DNA from: Lucifuga dentata
Taxonomy: Eukaryota > Chordata > Actinopteri > Ophidiiformes > Bythitidae
Assembly: GCA_014773175.1 (NCBI GenBank)
Contig: VXCM01000913.1
Span: 62,001-126,000, forward strand
Direction of reading: 5' to 3'
Length of the DNA: 64,000 nt
In this document: positions 53,336 through 63,398 of the stretch, in pieces
How positions within the stretch are numbered: the first letter of the stretch is position 1
How the letters are laid out: each line of letters opens with the position of its first letter
Notes under the pieces: model-generated
What the model was told of the DNA's origin: nothing
Database searches by the model: none
The model's input: only the letters and a program-made list of their open reading frames with translations
Translations under genes and position numbers: made by a program

Positions 53336-54799
53336 CTACAGACACGTTACAACTAAGTCAGTCCTGACCATTCTGCAAACATATGCAGGAGTGCAAATGC
53401 TAAAAAGAGAGATACAAGAAAATGCTATGCTTGAGATTTTGCATGTACACACAAAAAAAAAAAATTAAAATAAAGGTAGTCAAATTATGTATCCACACTT
53501 TGCTCACCTCATACACACAATAAAATTATACAGAAAATGATAAGGATAACCAAAAGACTATGGGGACAATAGCAATGTGGTTTGTTAATTCAAGCAATCA
53601 ATGAAAAAGCAGAAATAGAAAATGACTTTGGTGCCTTTGTTTTGCTTTTCCAAGGGGATACCGTACTTTATGCCAAACAGTACAATCTCTCTGGAACACA
53701 ATTACTTAATACAAGCTGGTGCACAGTCATTTCCTCACAGCAGATTACTTCCTTGCTTCTTTTGTAGCAAAGGCTGCTCCTTTGAGATTTGAGTTATCAC
53801 ACTACTAACCCACCTACTTTGGATGGGCAAACTCTCACAATGCCGGTAATGACATCACATCCCATAGACCTTATTCTTATGTTTGTAGTGGAGATAACAT
53901 GAAGAATAGTGAAAGAGAGGAAACGGAAACAGAAGTGACAGGAGGTATGAGGTGCATGATACTATAAGGCACAGCTGTTCGCTTCACGCTAAGCGCAGCA
54001 TTGTCAGAGGCAAAACATGAGTCAACATGCAAAGCGATGCAAGTTAAAACACCCCGCTTCCCAGAAACCAAGCACAGAGAGCAAAGGGGAAAGTCTAACC
54101 AGTCCAACCAGAGCAAAACTGTGACAGTCTCCCAATTCCACCCGCAGATGGTACTAATAGATGAGAAATCCTACATTCATGTACAGCAAAGTGAGCTCTG
54201 GGATGCAGCACGACAAGGGCTTTGATTGCAAAATATGTTCTCCTATGGATAAGAACCCAGAGGAACCGCAGAGCGTGTGTGCCAACAATTATCTGGGAAG
54301 CAAGGGAGCTGAATCAGTTTTGTTCTGCATTTAGTTTTCCCCAGAAGACAGAAAAAAAGAGACAGAAAAGAGAAGCACTGAGAAATGTGAGCATGATGCA
54401 AGCAAACTATGATCAATACAGCATCCTCACCTCAGCACCCTCACCTCCAACCTGCACTTTCTTTTGATGGTATTTTAGGTGCCGATAATAGACCTGCTTT
54501 TTATTGCTCCTGGATGCGTAAGCAGGTGGGTTGGGTGGATTGGGTGGGGGTGGATGTTGCTTCTGTGTGTTCACAGTGTGTGGATCGCTGATAGACAACA
54601 AACACGGAGGCATTTTCCTCTAACCTGCCACACGTTGCAGCAGGGAGCAGCACAGCAGGACAGATGGGAAAAACTGCATCCAGAACACGCAAGGAAACCA
54701 CAATATCCCGGACAAAAGGCTGCAGGCGTGACTCATCCTGCTGCCTCCGTGCACAGTCGTGTACGTTTTGTGTTCATGTGGGCAGATGTGGCTGTAGTG

Positions 54800-55618
54800 C
54801 AGGGTTCCCTAGCTAGTTTTCCCCAAGGGCCAAATTATGTCAAGCATGCCAAGCCAAGGGCCAGACCCAACCCGATCTTTCCCTCTCATTTAGTAATAAC
54901 AACAGAAAACAATTTTCTAATTTTTCTTTATTTTTAAATGTAACTCTTTACAACCAGAGCAGCCCGGCACCGGGCCCAGCACTTTCGTTGTAGTATTTGC
55001 GGTGTTTTATAATCACCATTTCTTAATAAAATGGAGATATATGAATATCTACGGAAAGCTTAGATTCTCCCGAACAAAATGAGCCCAAGCATGACATTTT
55101 ATGACCACGCAATCCCGAGATAAATGTAACTAAAGCACAAGATAGCCTCCGAGCTAAAACCTAGCTTCGTCGCTTCTTGATGATGTAACTTCTGAGGGCA
55201 GTCTAAATTTTAAAATCCCTCTCTGTGATTTGATAGTAGACTAGCAGAGGATTTGATTGATGGGTGAGTGGTCCTATCAGCTTTTGCGTAGCCATGGCAA
55301 CAGGCATGCGTTCCCAGTGCGTAATGTGCGCATAATATTCCACTGACAGACCAGAGACTGTGTGTTCATCCCTATGTAGCATTCACGATGTTTTAATTGC
55401 TATTTCTCAATAAAATGGAGATATATGAATATCTTCGAAAAGCTTAGATTCTCCCGAACAAACTGAGCCCAAGCATGACATTTTATGACCATGCAATCCC
55501 GAGATAAGTGTAACTAAAATACAAGATTTTTGTTTTTTTTTGAGAAGTCATCCGAGGGCCTGATAGAGAGGACCTGCAGGCCACATTTGGCCCGCGGGCC
55601 GCCAGTTGGGGATCCCTG
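54800..55618 (+). mobile_element. hAT element with perfect 8-bp target duplication
   Basis: An 819-bp element starting cagggttccctagc, with right end reversed cagggatccccaac. It is flanked by ctgtagtg at 54792-54799 and 55619-55626. Subterminal gggcca / ggcccgcgggcc motifs lie near the ends. Inside, about 130 bp are present twice in direct order. No transposase frame. It lies 125 bp into the intron after the exon at 55751-55902. Confidence 0.9.
55017..55528 (+). repeat. internal direct duplication in the hAT element
   Basis: Copies at about 55017-55150 and 55388-55528 share ataaaatggagatatatgaa, agcttagattctcccgaaca and gcccaagcatgacatttta with a few substitutions. Confidence 0.9.
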
Positions 55619-55750
55619 CTGTAGTGTAAATGGTCTGATTGTCCCTGACGCATTTTAAGAGGGTTACTGCATTGATGCATGCCATGTCAGAATCATTAGA
55701 GGCATTCCAAAGGTCCAAAGAAAGGAGCAGTGACGTCTTCATGAACCTAC

Positions 55751-55902
55751 CTGTGATGTTGACGTCCACAGTTCCAGTGCGCGTCCCAATGCTGTTGGTT
55801 GCATCACAGATGTAAGTGCCGGCCAGGTCGTAGGTCACGGGCCCCTTGAAGAACACCGTGTTGTTCTTGATCTCCACATTACTGGGAATGGAGCCGTTCA
55901 AA
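55751..55902 (-). CDS. nectin1: nectin-1 exon: second half of Ig-like domain 3
   Basis: A 152-nt internal exon. The acceptor is cttcttcccaacag with a strong pyrimidine tract and the donor is gtaggt at 55750-55745. After one base that completes a Leu codon it encodes 50 residues beginning LNGS. VFFKGPVTYDLAGTYICDAT carries the D-x-A-G-x-Y-x-C signature that holds the second disulphide cysteine, and the exon closes with TVDVNIT at the membrane-proximal edge. N-glycosylation sequons are NGS at its residues 2-4, NNT at 13-15 and NIT at 48-50. Together with the exon at 63281-63398 it completes Ig3. A 7.4-kb intron precedes it and an 18.1-kb intron follows. Confidence 0.93.
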
Positions 55903-56634
55903 CTGTTGGGAAGAAGAGGAAATAATACAGACACCGTAAAAAGGTAGAATTACGCCAGAGCACAGTAAGAAAAACCATCTCCCAGGAGCAGCAGTGCAAT
56001 TCAAAAAGCGTGAAAAATAGAGTCCCTAGTGCAAAACAAGCCTGGATGTGTGTGGGGTGAGATAAATATCAGGAATATTTGACAGCACTGCATTTCAACC
56101 ACCATCCATCAAGTCTAAACAAAATTATGGGGACAGGGAACCCCAGCAGGTCCAAGCACGTAAGGCATAGCTGACGCCTGAGGACAATCTTTTTTGGCAT
56201 GTGGAATACAAAACAGAGGGTTGAGGGGTGATTGATGGGGGACTTCTTCCTTCTCCAACTACAGCAAAAGCTCACATGGCTGAACTCAAAACTCAGGGGA
56301 GCTGTCAGGAGAGGCAGCTGATCAAGCAATAAATACAGAATCTACCGAATGCTGCGCTGTCAATGAAAAGTGCAGCCCATTGCTGCAGCCTGAGGTGTTT
56401 GTCAGAGTGTTTATGGTTCGCCGTCTCCACCACGCTCAGGCTCGCACTGTCCTTTGATCAGGTCAACACACTCTGAGGTCACGAAATGACGAGCATACCG
56501 CAACCTTCCGCTCTATTATCACCGACGCTTTTATGGTGCCTGCAGGCGAAAATCTATCAAATTTCAGGACAATTAACCGTTTTCCTGTTTCCTTTGTCTC
56601 AATCAGCTTCATCAGCTGTTTGAATCCAGCTTAA

Positions 56635-57210
56635 AGGACCATACCAGCATTTTGCATGTTTGAGCCTAATATATTCAATTTTCATACATGTAATGTTACT
56701 GACAATCATTTCTCAAAGCATACTACTGGAACGGTGAATTAAAAATGTTTTTCCTACCTTCCAGACCTCCACTGGTTTCAGTTCATTCTGCTATTAAAAT
56801 CAACTTGTTGATACTTTAAACGTTCTTGGGATAGGTAATCCATCATCACCAACAAGACGTGTATTCAGGTTTTTTTAGAAGTTATGTAATTTTAGCGTTT
56901 AAGTGCAATAAAAAGCGTGGAGTGAATGTATGCCTCCACTGGAGAATATAGTCCCAAAAGAAGACCTGCATTTATGGAAAAATTTGAAGGACCGTGATTT
57001 CATAATTTTGCGTAACTATTAGCAGGAGAAACATGGATTTTTAAGGTGGGTGTATCACTTGAATATTTGATTTTGAAAGATTAAGAGATTCTGCAAAATA
57101 TCAGGAAAGCTGAAATACGGTTTTACCTTTGGAAATGATTGCCAGTAATCTTACATGTATGAAAATTGAATACATGAGGATCAAACATGAAAAATGGGTG
57201 GTATGGTCCT
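56635..57210 (+). mobile_element. TTAA-flanked MITE, copy D (subfamily 1, complete)
   Basis: A 576-bp element from aggaccataccagc to ggtggtatggtcct, flanked by TTAA at 56631-56634 and 57211-57214. It is the best intact representative of subfamily 1. Confidence 0.9.
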
Positions 57211-57878
57211 TTAAGCAGAGCTATGAAGAAGACCAGGGTAATGTCTGATGCTCGGTCTGACAGCGGGGAGCTGCTGGGAGGTCGCTGCACTTTGTACTGA
57301 AACTATTACGAGTTTTGGCCAAACAACAATTTAGTTTTTTTGGTTTGTGTAAACAGTGAGGTTGCTGCAAAGCCTTTCTTTCTTAACTCCTGGGCTTGTT
57401 CTCTGTTGGAGAGACACTTTCAGAATTTCTGGTGTGTAAGATCATTAAAAACAATGTAATGCTCCATTTATTACAAGTGAGAGAAAAACAAAATGACATT
57501 ACAGAGAGGCAACAAAATTGGGTCAGGCACCAACAACAGCCACGCACAAAGCACTCCAACTCAGCTACACCGACTTTCAGCAAGGCTCTTTAAGGATAGT
57601 TTAACGATTTTTAATTTATCACGAAATGTCAATTATAAAGTCTTGATCCATATATGGTTAAAATGTATTTTAAAGTGCCGAGTTCCAGTTCGGCTCTGCA
57701 TGTGTGTGTGAGCGTTTTCTTACCGATCGCATTGGAAAGCAACAAAGCCTCCATAGTTCAGAAGAGAAATAATAGAAGCAGATATGGTCGAGTTGCTTTT
57801 TTCTGGCCACCTTAGCGATGCATTCTCAACGGAGCTGCAAACAACCCTGAATACTGTAAGCTAGGATTCAATAATCAG

Positions 57879-58001
57879 TTACCTCGCCAGCCTATATCAA
57901 ATGCTGAGTTCTGCAAAGCCCAATTGATTTGCAGAAATGNTTACCTCGCCAGCCTATATCAAATGCTGAGTTCTGCAAAGCCCAATTGATTTGCAGAAAT
58001 G
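57879..58001 (+). repeat. single-N flanked 61-bp duplication
   Basis: 57879-57939 equals 57941-58001, with N at 57940. Likely contig-end artefact. Confidence 0.95.
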
Positions 58002-58077
58002 AAAGGCTGGCAAACTGCGATTCACCACAGATCCTGCGGCAGCCTGAGATGTCTGCATTTGTATGAGACATCTGAGA

Positions 58078-58079
<2 letters not shown>

Positions 58080-58108
<29 letters not shown>

Positions 58109-58213
58109 NTGGGGGCAGTAAAATGAAAGACTAACAAACAGCCTGAGAGTGATGCAAATTCTTTGAAGACTGGCTGGCCACGCATGTGTATGCATGCAGC
58201 AGATGTGTGTGTA

Positions 58214-58258
<45 letters not shown>

Positions 58259-58284
58259 NGTGCGCGCAGTGTGTGTGTGTGTGT
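58080..58284. repeat. two TG microsatellites with unresolved bases
   Basis: (TG)n at about 58080-58110 (N at 58109) and 58204-58284 (N at 58259), separated by about 90 bp of unique sequence. True lengths are unknown. Confidence 0.9.
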
Positions 58285-58776
58285 GGAGGGGGTTCGGTGA
58301 GGAGACTGAAGCCACAGTAACTGGCTATCTAGATCTGAGTAGAAACTAGATAATGGTGTGTAGGCAGCGTCAAAACTTAAACACAGCAGTTTTAAGTGTC
58401 TTAAATGATATTTAATTCTTATAATCAAGTGTAAAATTTAAGTCAATTGACAATAGCAATAAATCTGATTACAAGAAATTAGAGTCTTAAAAGAAGAAAG
58501 CCTTAACTTTAAGCCTGCAACTTAAAGTTAAGGGCATTTTTAATGTGTCTTTATTAAAACATCCATCGGTATCATTGACCTGAAGTCATTGTGATGTTCA
58601 TGTTCATCCGTAATTTCTAGTTTCATTCTCTTCAACCAGCCACACAAAACATGAGCAACATGAGCAGTTAACATTATGTTAACATTAATGGGCACAAAAC
58701 GTTCTACAGGCTGCATGGTGGATTGACTGGCTAAAAGGTTGCTGCAGTAATTATGCCCTAAAATAACTTAAGAGTA

Positions 58777-59256
58777 CCATATATACTCGAGTATAAGCCG
58801 AGTTTTTTTTTTTGTTTGTTTTTTTTTTACCAAATTTCACAACACAAATCAGGGGGTTGGCTTATACACGAGTAATTCAAATCAGATCCCAGAGAACTAC
58901 ATTTCCAAGGGTAGAAATACTACCCATTACCACTATCTATGGAAAATAGTTTAAATCATACCTTATAATGATGTATTTCCTGACTAAACATCTTATTCAG
59001 CACATTTTGCGGCGGCCAGTAATCTGATCTGTCAGTTACGGTAATCAGCTGCTGAAATAAGTATCATGTTTACCGGTACGTGGATTATTTTCAGAAAATC
59101 AGAAGAATACTATGACAATACCCAGAAAAACAGGTAATTTGCTAAACAAATAAATTGATGGAACAACATCAGGGGGTCGGCTTATATGCAGGTTTCTTTA
59201 AAAATCTAAATTTGCAGGTCAAAATCAGGGGTCAGCTTATAGTCGAGTATATACGG
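58777..59256 (+). mobile_element. TA-flanked miniature element (tatactcgag ends)
   Basis: A 480-bp element flanked by TA at 58775-58776 and 59257-59258. Ends are ccatatatactcgagtataa and, reversed, ccgtatatactcgactataa. The motif cagggggt(t/c)ggcttata is present near both ends. TA duplication suggests Tc1/mariner-like mobilisation. A diverged inverted relative lies at 62734-63025. Confidence 0.8.
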
Positions 59257-59270
59257 TATATATTATTTAA

Positions 59271-59359
59271 AGGGGCATTATTAGTAATCTATGTGTATGA
59301 TACGTGAATGAAAATTAAATATATTAGGCTCAAACATGCAAAATGGGTGGTATGGTCCG
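59271..59359 (+). mobile_element. TTAA MITE, internally deleted copy E
   Basis: The right part taggctcaaacatgcaaaat then gggtggtatggtcc matches full copies. The left end aggggcatta after TTAA (59267-59270) may be the eroded other end, leaving an 89-bp derivative. The right TTAA is mutated. Confidence 0.6.
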
Positions 59360-59657
59360 CTAAAAAGATAAATAAAAAAAAAGAATAAAAACTTTAATCA
59401 TGTATGAAAAAGATCATAATAACCCTATACCGTGTGTATGAGTGTAAGGACATTTTTGGTCACAGCAGCCTGTTCCAGAGTTTTCCGTCACAGCCTTGTT
59501 CTGACCTCCACAGTGGAGCCCAGGGGAACCTTCACAACAGATCTGCCATCTCATTTTCAGTGCAGCAATGGCCGTCCCCTCCTATCTGTCAGCTCAGTGC
59601 CCTCGTCTTCCTACATTACATCTCCTCACCCTTCTCCTCCTCTTTTCTCCTTATCTT

Positions 59658-59790
59658 CCTCATCTCCCTAAATCTGCCTCTGCTTCTGATTAAAATAAAA
59701 AAAAAAATGCGGTAAACAAAGCANCCTCATCTCCCTAAATCTGCCTCTGCTTCTGATTAAAATAAAAAAAAAAATGCGGTAAACAAAGCA
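59658..59790 (+). repeat. single-N flanked 66-bp duplication
   Basis: 59658-59723 equals 59725-59790, with N at 59724. Likely contig-end artefact. Confidence 0.95.
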
Positions 59791-60390
59791 AATCTTTACT
59801 GTCTCTTGTCTTCTGCTGCTGTGCGTATCAATGTTTCTGCCATGAAAGAAGAGTCTATGCATAGAAACGAGAGGGAAAACTCCCCATGCCTCATTAAAAT
59901 CCAACAGGGGCCCGTGGAGTTGATACAGTGAGGGCACAATGATCTATTAATCCACATCCACTCAAGTCCGGTGACAGATTTCTCAGCCCAGCCTTCACTG
60001 AACAATTACAGGACAAATTGCTGCATTTATCTCTCAATTTTAGAATTTAATATGCTCATTTAAAACCGTGATGCACAGAGAAAAGTTGATTCTATTTTCA
60101 AAGAGTTGCACTCATTTTTTCTGCCTCACAACAGGGAAAAACTACAAATAACTCTTCATTATAGCCGCATTCTACAATGTCACAGCGCTTATCGTTTCTG
60201 CATGATCAATTTTTATTCATGAGTTAGATCAAACCTGAGATTATTCTGTGGTTCCCCGAAGCCTTGAAAACATGCTTGCATCTCTTCTCGCTCATGTAGC
60301 AATAGTCTCCGTGGAAAAACTGTGATGTCAGCCCTGCGGTATGCTGTCTTAAGCCCACGGCTCCCACTTCAACTCAACTCTCTCCTCCAG

Positions 60391-61892
60391 CACGTTTACA
60401 TGCATGACTTTTGTCTCCACTGCGGTTCAGGCAGAAATGTGGAGTAAACTGCACATGGATGGGATTAAAAGGATTCCATCCTTTATTGAATAAACATGAC
60501 TCATTGCTAAGTCGGTGTACGGGGGAGAAGACACCAGTTGAGGAAATAAATATCTTTGACTTTGGATGTTTTCACATGATGAGCGTGAGCTGAGCTGGGC
60601 ATTCCATTAGTGTGTGTTGGGAGCTAAGCATCAACTCCCAAATTTGCAGTGACGCAACGTAAGCCACTTCCTGATGACTCTGTTGGTGCAGGACTTTAGA
60701 GGTGTAGGCAGCGATGTGAGAAATGTGCAGATTTCTCTCCGTGGTGCAAATACGTTAAGCGGCGCTCTGAGCTGGACGCTCCATTACTGCATATTAGTTC
60801 CTTTATTGTGTATTGGGAGCTCAGCGGTGACTCCCAGCCTTGAACGACTTGCACCACTCAGATTCTCCTCCTCTGCCGATACGTTCCAAGTTCAACCACA
60901 TTAAACTTTGACCCATCTGCACGTGACCTTTCCAACGCCAACCATGAACAGTTGTATGTAATGTAAGCAGAAGCAACACGACAAAGGAGGAGAAGCTCAT
61001 AACTTGTGCAGAGTGAGTTGTAAAATACATCTTTACGATCATATCATAATCTGGGCAGAAAGATGATAGCATGGTGTAAACTGGAATATAATCTATGCTG
61101 GTATAATCTGTGTAGCACGGGCGCTTTTTGATGATGCGTAACACTGCATTCGGACTCTGTGAGTAAGTAGCAGGAGTAAGACTACCATTCAAAATAAATT
61201 CATTTTTAAATGGAAATCAATTAAAAGCTTATTTAGAGTAATTTTTATTTTTATTTTTTTCCACTGTCCAGTGCATTTGGTGCTTGCTGTCTGCTCTTGG
61301 TTAGCAGAGGGTGAATCACTGAGGTCAGAGGTCAGATATGACTGTTTGTCCTGCATCATTTGTGATGTGTTTGGACATTCTATCAAGTTGTTTTAGGTAA
61401 TAAAGTAGATTGATGCTGTAGTTGGACTTTTTTTTTTATAACCTAAATGTGTGATTTTGTTATGTTTGATTGAGGAAGAATAGTTGTTGCAGAGGCACTA
61501 ATTAACTAATTAATTAATCCAATGAAATAAATAAATAAACATGCAGATCACTCTCCGTGGTAAACTGTATTTGATTTCATCTTGTTGTTTTATCTTATTT
61601 TACTCATTGTTTTTAAATGTTGCTTTATATTGTTCTAATTGTCTTTTAAATGTTGTTTTAATGCATTTTGTCTTGTAAAAAGCACTTTGAATTTCCTTTA
61701 GTGTTTGAATGGTGCTATATATAAATAAATAAATTCACCTGGCCGCAAATATAGCAAATTATGTGAAAATCTCATAATCTAGCCCTGTTACTCAGAGTAT
61801 AACAATGTCAATTCATGCCAATTTCTTTCTGATTGTGATGTTCATGTGAAGTCTGAAAAAAAAATTGAAGTTTTAACATGCATGTAAACATG
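60391..61892 (+). mobile_element. older DNA element, uninterrupted relative of 11477-12416
   Basis: The left end is cacgtttacatgcatgac and the right end, reversed, is catgtttacatgcatgtt. It shares gctaagtcggtgtacggggg and tcatgccaat with the copy at 11477. Internal sequence has two similar blocks containing ttgggagct.agc (60618, 60807). The segment near 61675-61735 (agcactttgaatttc, then ggtgctatatataaataaa) looks like the tail of a LINE. Confidence 0.55.
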
Positions 61893-62452
61893 TTGCATAT
61901 GAGGAACAAAGCAGCGTTGCCTCTATCCCCACAGAGAACACACACCAATAACAATGACGCTTTCTTCCCCTCCACCCGTGTTCTAATTCTCAGATTTCAA
62001 AGAGAACAGAAAAGCAAAGCAAACGTCTTTGTTTGCATTTATCTGCTGGTATCTGCGGCCGTCAGGCTGATGGAGTGTGTGCTGTTGCTGTAATAGGCCT
62101 ACTGTGTTCTGCCTCAGGTTCGAGCTTATCTTCATTACATACTTTACAAACAAACAAATACACTGAGACATATTTCCGGAGAGGATGAAGGTACTTGACG
62201 TGTTTTTGTGTATTTGAAGATGAGTTTTGTTGTGTATACATATGCTTTAAAGCAAATGTTTGAGAAGAGCAGGATTGCTTCCTGTGCTTCACCAAGCCCA
62301 GCGTGTTTTCTAAAGTGCGAGATACAACATTTCAACACGCTGTCTCGTCTTGTGAGCCTAAAGCCTCATTTATACGCGTTGGTTTGACGCGTCGTTTGTG
62401 TGCGTCATCCAGAATTAATGCAACGCTAGTGACGTGGCAGTACCTATAGAAA

Positions 62453-62466
62453 CCACAGGGGGGCAG
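62453..62466 (+). promoter_or_regulatory. CTCF-like motif inside the Harbinger-like element
   Basis: ccacaggggggcag resembles the CTCF core consensus. It is carried by the transposon, so it may have arrived with it. Binding is unknown. Confidence 0.35.
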
Positions 62467-62733
62467 TGTTGTGAACATCTGTCGTGACATGAGCAGCACA
62501 TGCAGGGCCAACAAGTAAATAAACAACGTTTATGCCCAGGGACAGTGGATAAAATTAGCCTTCTTTTGGCTAAATCCGATGCATTTACGCCATGGCTGTG
62601 TGTGATGTTAATTCATGTAGGTGGTCCCTAAAACTAAATAAACGAAAAGTGTATTATTACCTGTGCACGGATAACCGATGACAGAGAAATGGCTGCAAGG
62701 TTTGAGAAGCTGATCTGCCGTAGAAAATCCGAT

Positions 62734-63025
62734 CTCGTGTTTATAAGCCAACCCCCTGATTTTGTTTAGATTTTTAAAGAAACCCGTATATCGTTCAATC
62801 AATTTATTTGTTTAGCAAATTACCTGTTTTTCTGGGTATTGTCATAGTATTCCTGTGATTTCCTGAAAATAATCCACGTACCAGTAAACATGATATTTAT
62901 TTCAGCAGCTGATTACTGTAACTGACCAATCACAACAGAGCTTACTGGCCACTGCAAAATGTTTAGTCAGGAAAAATCTCATTCTAAGATATGATCCTAC
63001 TGTTTTCCAGATGAAGATGACTGGG
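62734..63025 (-). mobile_element. nested inverted relative of the 58777-59256 element
   Basis: Reverse-complement match to about 58915-59225, including ggtaatttgctaaacaaata, gacaatacccagaaaaacag and cagggggttggcttata. Lacks clear terminal repeats, so probably a truncated insertion. Confidence 0.7.
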
Positions 63026-63280
63026 TGAGTGCTCTTTATGTTTGTTCGTTGCTGTAAAAGCTTGTGTAGCTTAACCCTCCATGGCTGCTAAATTGTCTCT
63101 GTATCAAGTCACGGCGCCTCACATCGCCGCCTGGTGGACAGAGCGTTAACCCTCCAGATCAACATTAAGTATGTACACAAATCCGCTCACGACGCGTGAC
63201 ACGAGCGCATGCGTAAGCGTAGTTAGCGTGAGGTATAAATGAGGCTTAAAGGGGTTTTAGAAGCGTTTAGCCGGACTCAC

Positions 63281-63398
63281 AGTTTCCACTGGTAGATGGT
63301 GACGGGGGGATTTGCATCAGCCCGGCAGGTCAGCTGAACGTTCTGACGATTCAGGTACCAGTTTCCATCGAAGCCCTCGATCGTCACCTCGGGTTCAT
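63281..63398 (-). CDS. nectin1: nectin-1 exon: first half of Ig-like domain 3
   Basis: A 118-nt internal exon giving 38 full codons plus split codons at each end. The acceptor reads ttccttgcag just above 63398 and the donor gtgagt occupies 63280-63275. The peptide starts EPEVTIEGFDGNWYL and includes QLTCRADANPP, the strand-B cysteine region of a C2-type Ig domain, and it ends YQWK with the conserved strand-C tryptophan. EVTIEGFDGNWYL is characteristic of nectins. The exon is open in the right frame and its phases match the next exon. Upstream coding exons lie outside the window, so this fragment has no start codon of its own. An ATG-initiated reading that runs on to 63477 is intron read-through and not a real start. 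Confidence 0.92.

Larger units (their letters stand above)
37647..55750 (-). other. nectin1: nectin-1 intron, ~18.1 kb
   Basis: Bounded by donor gtaggt at 55750 and acceptor cctacccag at 37647. No alternative nectin exon was found on the minus strand. Contents include a perfect hairpin at 38774, transposons at 39380, 42110-43759, 45420, 52379 and 54800, and contig-overlap duplications at 42322, 45444 and 48202. GC-rich patches near 46890-47250 contain open frames with no recognisable product. The stretches 37889-39379, 43760-45419, 46315-52378 and 52885-54799 hold nothing else I can name. Confidence 0.85.
62362..63246 (+). mobile_element. PIF/Harbinger-like element next to a splice donor
   Basis: An 885-bp element with ends agcctcatttatac and gtataaatgaggct (perfect 14-bp inverted repeats), flanked by TAA at 62359-62361 and 63247-63249. 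Subterminal gacgcgtc / acgcgtgacacgag motifs are rich in CpG. It contains a nested relative of the 58777 element and a CTCF-like motif. It ends 34 bp before the exon at 63281. Confidence 0.85.
55903..63280 (-). other. nectin1: nectin-1 intron, ~7.4 kb
   Basis: Bounded by donor gtgagt at 63280 and acceptor cttcccaacag at 55903. It holds TTAA MITEs (56635, 59271), contig-overlap duplications (57879, 59658), TG repeats (58080-58284), a TA-flanked element (58777), an older element (60391) and a Harbinger-like element (62362). The stretches 57215-57878 and 59791-60390 show nothing recognisable. Confidence 0.85.

Noticed and set aside
54479..54937. 152-codon frame running into the hAT element
   Set aside because: Half of it is hAT terminal sequence; no protein similarity recognised.
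57892..58428. 178-codon frame rich in His-Thr repeats
   Set aside because: It is a translation of TG/CA microsatellites and a false 61-bp duplication.
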